In this document: positions 57,544 through 64,000 of the stretch, one piece after another
Layout of the letters: every line of letters begins with the position of its first letter
How positions within the stretch are numbered: the stretch's first letter is position 1
From: Sistotremastrum niveocremeum HHB9708
Lineage: Eukaryota; Basidiomycota; Agaricomycetes; Sistotremastrales; Sistotremastraceae
NCBI GenBank assembly: GCA_001630475.1
Contig: KV419395.1
Span: forward strand, 310,001 to 374,000
Reading direction: 5' to 3'
DNA: 64,000 nt
Notes under the pieces: model-generated
Seen by the model: only the letters and a program-made list of their open reading frames with translations
Databases searched by the model: none
What the model was told of the DNA's origin: nothing
Made by a program: the position numbers and the translations under genes

Positions 57544-60500
57544 ATGTCCTCCATAGTCGCAATCAGCCCTAGACACCAAATTATTGGCGACGCTGTAATA
57601 CACGTCGTCTTGCACATCACCAACGCGTCTACACTCCCGCAAATCACTGTAAAAGCGTGGAACCAAACGACCAATGCTTTGGGTCCAGGTCAAAATGCAG
57701 CATCAGTTTACAGCTACACCGCGAAGAGACTCGAGCAATCTCAGTTGACCAATGTTCCTGCTAATACGTGGCAGTTTGGTATGTCGAGCAAATCGCGTTT
57801 GTTTCACAGGCGACTCATTATACGCAATAAAGCTGTCGAAGTCGACCCGAAACAGTTTTCTCCAGGAGGAGATATCTATGTTGTGGCAGGCGATTTGCCG
57901 ACTGGGACACCCCCAGCCCTTCCGAGTCAATATTTTCAAGTTGCTCAAGCATTCACGAGCTCTGTACCCTCTGTGAGTCCTGTTGGTCTAACCGACTCAG
58001 CTGCGTCTGAAGGTGACACAGTGTGGTCCTATTGAAGGCAATACGACTTTGGATATTGGACTGTCTCATAAATTCACCGAGCTCGATGGCACTACATCTA
58101 CCGGGATTCAAGTTCGCTTCGCAGATACCCATATCGTTCCTGCGACGCAGATCGAAGCGGCATCGCCCAACAATGGTCCTGCAAGCACTCTGCTGAGATT
58201 ATTGACTCCTAACTTAGTCGGTAGGGAAACCATTCGCAAACCCTATTTAGTATTGACGTGTCCCGTCATTAGGTGTATGTGAAGAGCTGTATTCTACTTC
58301 TCCCGCGAGTCCTCGTACTGTCGCACAAGGATCACTTCCTTTGACAGTGGAATTTCCGGACGGTTCAATCTCCAATATTCCTGGGTATACCTTCAACCCA
58401 GTAGAATTCGTTCGGGTCGAGCCTCCTGCTATCGATATTCGGGGATCCTCTCCCATTGCAGGTCTTTTCTCCCCAAATGCTTCCACAGCTTCTATTCAAG
58501 CTACCATCGGTCAACAAATATCCTCTCACTCGCAATGGGGTTTGCCTAATGTCTCTACTGCCGCGGTCCGAGAGGTTGTGATTGGAGACCAAATGATGCT
58601 AGCCGTTCAAGCCACTTATACGGTTCCTGAAGTATCTGAAATTGAAACGTCGCGCTCGACTGATCCGTCTACGGCTGCATATGAATTCCCAATCGCCATC
58701 AGTTGAGTGTCTTATGGTGGCCTAGAGACAAACAGCTAATTGCATCAACAGCATTCCAAAGTACACCTACTTTAACATATTCTATACCCTCCTTTTCCAT
58801 CACCCCACTACCTACACCATTACTGGTTCCGGCTGACAACACTTCCTTCGAGCTTGTGTTGAAGGGTACTGATCTCATATCTTCTGTGCATTCCCTCATC
58901 TTGTATACGTTCCCGAAGGCCGATGGGGTGCCTCGCAGTCACATCATCCCAAATTCAGGTCCCAAGAAAATCTCCATTCTTGACGTTCTCTATGCCGATG
59001 CCACTGAATACCGAATTCAAGGCCCTATCTCTTCCAGGTTCACCGCGAGTGCAAGCTCGAGTGTCTCTACGCAAGCTTGGTCTCCCTTTGCTGATGCCGG
59101 CGTCGCATTATCTGGATGCATCATGAGTCCGTTCTTTTTGGACTATTTTGCCAGCGTTCCGGTATATCCTGCCGAGACCATAGCGTTGAGGACCTACGCT
59201 TTCACATCTTGCACGCCCTCTATTCTCCCTCGCCAGATGAGGGAAATTACAGACGCGGTTCAGGTAAATGTATTCCGATTCTTCAGACTAGGAATTATTT
59301 TCTCATCGATTTGTCATCAGATTACTATTTCCGGAATCGGGTTCGGAGATGCGACCATTGCTCCGAAGGTCCTGCTAAAGACTGCAGATGGACTCATTTC
59401 CATCGAATTGGACGGCAAATATGCTCGACCTTCTCCAACGTCCACCGAGCAGATCATCAACGCTTGGTACCGAGGCTCTCCCTCCCCTGAAATATCTGAC
59501 TCGTTGGAGGTCTACGCCCAGATTGATGGTTCAAACTGGGTCAAAGTGCGCAACGCCAGAATCGCTCTTTATGACATAGCTGGCGATTCCATTAGCCCCC
59601 TGAATGGCAATTACTGGGACCCCGTTTTTGTGAAGATCCTTGGTTTAAAAGAAGCCATGGTCGTGAAGGGTTCTGTGGTCGAGATCAACGTCACTTTCTG
59701 CGACGACGACACCGAGAGGTATTTTAATTGTATTTTCGTTCGGAATTGTTCTGACTGAAGGCCGCGTCTTCTCTCAGCCCTGGATCCATCAGATGGAACG
59801 CTCTCACAAAGAAAGCTCTGTTAGGGAAGAGTGGGGACCCAGATGTCGTGGTTGTTGTCAACCCACCACGAGTTCAATTTCCGAAGCCTTCCTTCAAGTT
59901 GCAGATCTCGATTGACGGTCAGCCTCCTATCTCGACGCCAGGTAAGTCTCCTGTTGCCCGTATCGACCTATCTCAAGGAAAGGACATCCTTGCAGATCTT
60001 TGCAACATGATGTTCGAAGAAAGTTCAAACCCTGCCTGGTGCGAACCTAAAAATGTTCCCGAGAATGGAGAAGTCCGGATTATTGGATCTAATTTCGTTG
60101 ATATATACTCAACCAAGGCACTGGTCACCACCATTGTGCCTGTCATCCCTGGCGATACGGCAAGCCTTGTCTGGACCCCGCCTGCGACGGCAGTGGGGAC
60201 TGTCGCAGCAACTCATTCGCCTGCTGTCGCTCTCGAAACCCCTTTGAAGATCTCTCACATCAGTGACGGAGAATTCTGTATGTTAGCTCTTCCGATCCAG
60301 TTTAGTGTTTCTAAGTTTTCGCTACAGTGATCAGTGACGTCCCTGCCCTTCCACAAGGGTTATATGACTTCCAAATCGGCCGGGAAGGAGAGATCCTGTC
60401 GCCTTGCCAAGCCCTGTACAATGTGTACGCCTGGGGTACCCAGCAGCACACCATTGCCTTTGGCACAGGCCAGCGTCCTATGATCAAACTTCCGTTCCTT

Positions 60501-63500
60501 GCAGCTCAACTCGGCTTGCCGTCCAAACCTGCCGCAAGCTCGTCTACATCAAGTTTCGGCCGTGTAAGGATTGGCAAAGGTTCCACACTGCTGAAATATG
60601 ACGACACTGGGTCTCAATTAACCTTCCAAGCGCCGATCATTTCGAGAGGATCGTCAGATCTGGGCTTATCGTACTCGCCCGATAATCATCGATTTGTTGT
60701 TATGCCCAATGTCAACGTTACGGTCATCGATATCGACCGACTGGAACCTCCACAAGCTGCCGTTGGTGTAAAGACCCGATTCAAGCTGTACGGCGGTCCC
60801 TTCCCGTCAGTTCAAGCGGCTGCTCTTGATTTACAATTTGCTACTCTTTTGCCTGCGGCCGGCGGCGCTGGCGTGCAAGCGGTCCTGAATGGCAAGAGCG
60901 TCCGCGTCACTGATATACAGTCTGACCATATCACCTTCGACGCCACCCTCGATGCATCCGGAGCGATTGTCCTATTCTTGACGACCTCAGAACCTTTCGC
61001 GGATGGCATCAGTACCAAATTTATTTGGCCTGCTCAATACAGTGCTGTTTTGGACACCGGCGTCATTCCATTCTCAGCAGCTCCCGACGATAAGGCTTGG
61101 CCGCGCATTTTGAGTGCTTACGGAATTCATGCATTTGAGCCGCTTTTTGCGCGCTCAATTGGGAACACTGTGCTCTCAATCCAATTGCAAGATCCATCTC
61201 TCACCGTTCCATGGTTCCTCCAACCCGTCGTCAAGTTGGATCGGGTTGAGATACGATTCCAAGCTGAAAATGTATACTCGACTTCAGTGGAAGCCTTACC
61301 CCACGTTGATTCCTCTGCGACAAGGCGATCACCACGTGCAGACGGCAGTAGTTTGGCGAAGTCATTGGTCCAGTTCCGCCCAGACTCCTCTAAAGCGAGA
61401 TATAAGAAAACAGGTTGGACTAGCGTGCCAGCTTCACCAGTGAATGACAACGACATTGACGGGGTCATCCGGGTTCGTACTCCGCGCGTGGAGAAACCTG
61501 GTACATACAGCATTTCCTTGTCAATCAACGGATCTTCGGATTATGCCCCAGTCATTGGCGGCCAGCGAATGTTCCTTTATGACACGGGCAATGTCTCGGC
61601 TAATAACCAAGTGTACGCCGTCGCAGGGCCAAGTTCTGGAGTCAAGACCCCAGTCGTGATGTATGGACAGTTTCTTCCGCCGTTGTGAGTTCTGATTACA
61701 TTCGATCATTCCAAGGACTTGATGCTTACGGTGGACATCAAGCTCTGCTCCAGAATATGCAGCATTCCGCGCCGCTCTCACATTGGGCGCTAGATTGAAA
61801 GTTGGACCGTTAGACGCAACTGGTTCAGAGAAGGAACCAATCGTCCTCGCTAATCCGTCCGTCACGTCCAACACGTTGACGTTTGCTTTGAGCCCCGAAG
61901 AAATACCTGAAACGAACAGATTGTATCTGCAATTATCGGAGTCGGAACCTTTCCAAGACGTTGGTGCTCTGTTAAGCTTAGTCTCTTTCAGTTCTCCCAA
62001 GCCGGCGGTTTGCTCTGTCCGGTGAATAGAGCTACTTCCCTTTCATCCCGTTGTCCTTGTTCTAACCGAAATCTACACAGGTATCAACAGCCGATATACG
62101 TGACAGGCAGTGAATTCCCTTTCGGAAGAGAACGAACTCTCAGTGCACGTCTTTGGTCAGCAAGTTTCCAAGTTGTATGCACTGGTGCGATTATAAGTAG
62201 CGACACCCTGACTTTCTCTCTGCCAAACGACACGCTTTCTGGCGACAATTATCGGGTCTCGATTCAATTCGGAGAAGACGCGAGCACGCCGTGGTTAGAT
62301 ACTGGCCTGTCCCTGACTCTATATCAGCCCACCGAATATGAACCTCGAGTGCTGATGGGAAATACTGAGGCCTGGGCATTGGAGGCCGCCGACAATTATA
62401 TATCTGTGTGGGGTTGGGCCTTCACAACAGATTGTGACCTCAACCTTCAGCTCTGTGCACCAACAGGTGCAGTTGTCTTTCAGTCTCCCTGCTCGTATGT
62501 GTCGCAGAATGAACTTCGAGCGGAGATCGGACAATTACCTCCCAGTGGTTCTTTCGAAGTTCGACTCGCACCATCTCAAGGAGATGTCTTGCCCTCGAAC
62601 ACTTGGTCGTTCGGAGACGACTTACATTTAGCTGTGGTTCAACTCAAGTCGTTCTTCCCTCTCTTCGGTCAAGCGAATCCCATCGAACCAGAAACCCTGT
62701 CTATCACGACAGACGCCTCTTCTTTGAACAGCTTGCAGCCGTTATGCCGCTGGAAAGCGCGAGCAACTCCCTACGACCTGAAGCAAGATGTAGTTAGCCT
62801 GAACGGAGAACACCTCCTATGTACAGTACCCAAAGTCACGCTCGATCCGAAATTCCCCATAGCGTCGGATTCCTTCGACGTCCTCTGCTCCGTCGACTCC
62901 CATTCAATTCGCCAATATGGTCCTCCGGACAGTAATTCGTACACTATGGTTAAACAGCCAATTTGGAGATTGGTTGATACTCTCCATCAATTTCGATTTG
63001 TCGACGTGCAAAGCATCTCGCCCTCGTTCTGCGGGACATCGGGAGGGGAACCCATCACAATTACCTTCAGCGCCGATATAAGATCATCTACTGCGACCGG
63101 CCAATCACTTGCGGTGTTCTTCGGAGATCAACCCGGATACGATGCCGCCTGGGTGTCGGGTAACTCGATAAGCGTTAATACACCCATCCTGTCTGCAAAT
63201 CCTGGTCTGACGCTAAAGGTGATGGTTGACCAAGAACCCTTCACCTTTGTTGGCTTTTCTGTCTATGAACTAACGAGCGTGAGCCCTTCATATGGCATTC
63301 AAGGATCGCAAGTAAGTCCTTCCTTCATCGATACGAAATTACGAACTGTAGCTATAACGTGTACCGCATAGGCTCTTCACGCATTTGGAAAATATCTACC
63401 ACCAGGTCGTAAGGGAAAGATATTTCTGAGTGCACAGACTCGGACGGCACCAGTCGCCAACCCTGTCCCTTCGCTTCCCGCAATACAAGCGAGCGTCCTA

Positions 63501-64000
63501 TCGGCCATAGCTGCCGCTCAGGCAGCGGATCGAGCTGTAGCAGATAATGCAGTACAGATTTCCGCTACTACAAAGGCTTTCCAAGAGGCCCAACTTCGTT
63601 TGGGCAGGGCTCAGGCTCAGGCATGTCTCTCGGCTCCTCGTTATCTTTCTGCTTATTCACAATCTCACCGAACTATCATTCTTAACAGAAAAGTCAAGTA
63701 GATGCAGCCAGTCAAGATCCTCTCATTGCAAAGACCCTCGCGACTTTGCAATCGCAGGTTGTGGCGGAGCTGACCGCTGCACAGGCGGAATCCTTCAGCG
63801 TCTCCAGGACGCTTACTGAACTACAACGGAACCAAGTTTCATTGATAGCAACGGCCAAAGCAGCTCACGACACTCTAACAAAAGCTGAAGCTAGTCAGGA
63901 GACCACAGACAGCCAAACAGCCGCGGCGTCCAATGCTGCAACGATCTCACAGTCGCACATTGTTTTGCCCTCCTTCCTGCAGACTACGTCGACCGTTTCG
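57544..64000 (+). CDS. Very long protein with IPT/TIG-like repeats and coiled C-terminal part (partial)
   Basis: Twelve exons fit in phase within the window and the last is still open at 64000; about 1,950 residues are visible. The start MSSIVAISPRHQIIGD lies in an ACCATG context, with a possible longer frame from 57418. Repeated beta modules of about 100-200 residues fill the first 1,800 residues. Several show the IPT/TIG-type I.S.SP.......G..I pattern: ITISGIGFGDATIAP, FVDVQSISPSFCGTSGGEPITI and YELTSVSPSYGIQG. There is no signal peptide and no membrane helix. After the last module comes an Ala/Gln-rich helical stretch (SAIAAAQAADRAVADNAVQ, LATLQSQVVAELTAAQAES) that reads as coiled coil. 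The penultimate intron in the window is GC-AG (GCATGT). Its modules recall those in the giant gene at 35.2-42.4 kb, without clear sequence identity. Function unknown. Confidence 0.75.

Overview
The window is nuclear DNA of a filamentous basidiomycete, most likely an Agaricomycete. The evidence is gene-dense DNA, genes cut by many introns of about 48-60 nt with GTRNGT donors, two tandem DUF6535 membrane-protein genes (a family expanded in mushrooms), and a familiar set of fungal housekeeping genes. All gene models were spliced by hand from reading frames, GT/GC..AG sites and phase. No search or alignment program was run, so family names rest on recognised motifs.

Layout. 1-7.3 kb: the first exon (minus) of a long low-complexity protein, a fatty-acid-hydroxylase-type enzyme (plus), MIA40 (minus) and a coiled-coil protein with a C-terminal HPD motif (minus). 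7.3-9.4 kb: no gene recognised. 9.4-16.6 kb: two tandem DUF6535 paralogues with duplicated upstream DNA, then a 271-bp MITE. 17.1-25.9 kb, all minus: a RasGEF-protein kinase fusion, the DEAD-box helicase MAK5, and a beta-lactamase-like serine hydrolase built from very small exons. 25.9-28.8 kb: gene-poor. 28.8-34.8 kb: an unknown protein (minus) head-to-head with ERG6 (plus), then STN1 (plus).

35.2-44.7 kb holds a head-to-head pair that I do not recognise. One is a protein of about 1,900 residues from 29 exons, with IPT-like beta modules and an Ala/Gly-rich hydrophobic C-terminus (minus). The other is a single-pass membrane protein whose N-terminus resembles a Nif11/nitrile-hydratase leader (plus). 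They start 290 bp apart. 45.0-57.1 kb: a secreted protein with a Lys-rich tail, the phosphopantothenate-cysteine ligase CAB2, a disordered hydrophilin-like protein (all minus), then SEC2 and AIP1 (plus). 57.5-64 kb: a second very long protein with IPT/TIG-like modules and a coiled C-terminal part, running off the window.

Most genes are independent housekeeping loci: mitochondrial import, ergosterol, telomere, ribosome biogenesis, coenzyme A, exocytosis and actin. The strongest candidates for something undescribed are the two giant IPT-like proteins with the linked membrane protein, and the RasGEF-kinase fusion. Starts are least certain for SEC2 and the 28.8-30.6 kb gene; one splice junction is unresolved in the 42.7 kb gene and the terminal exon is uncertain in the 35.2 kb gene.
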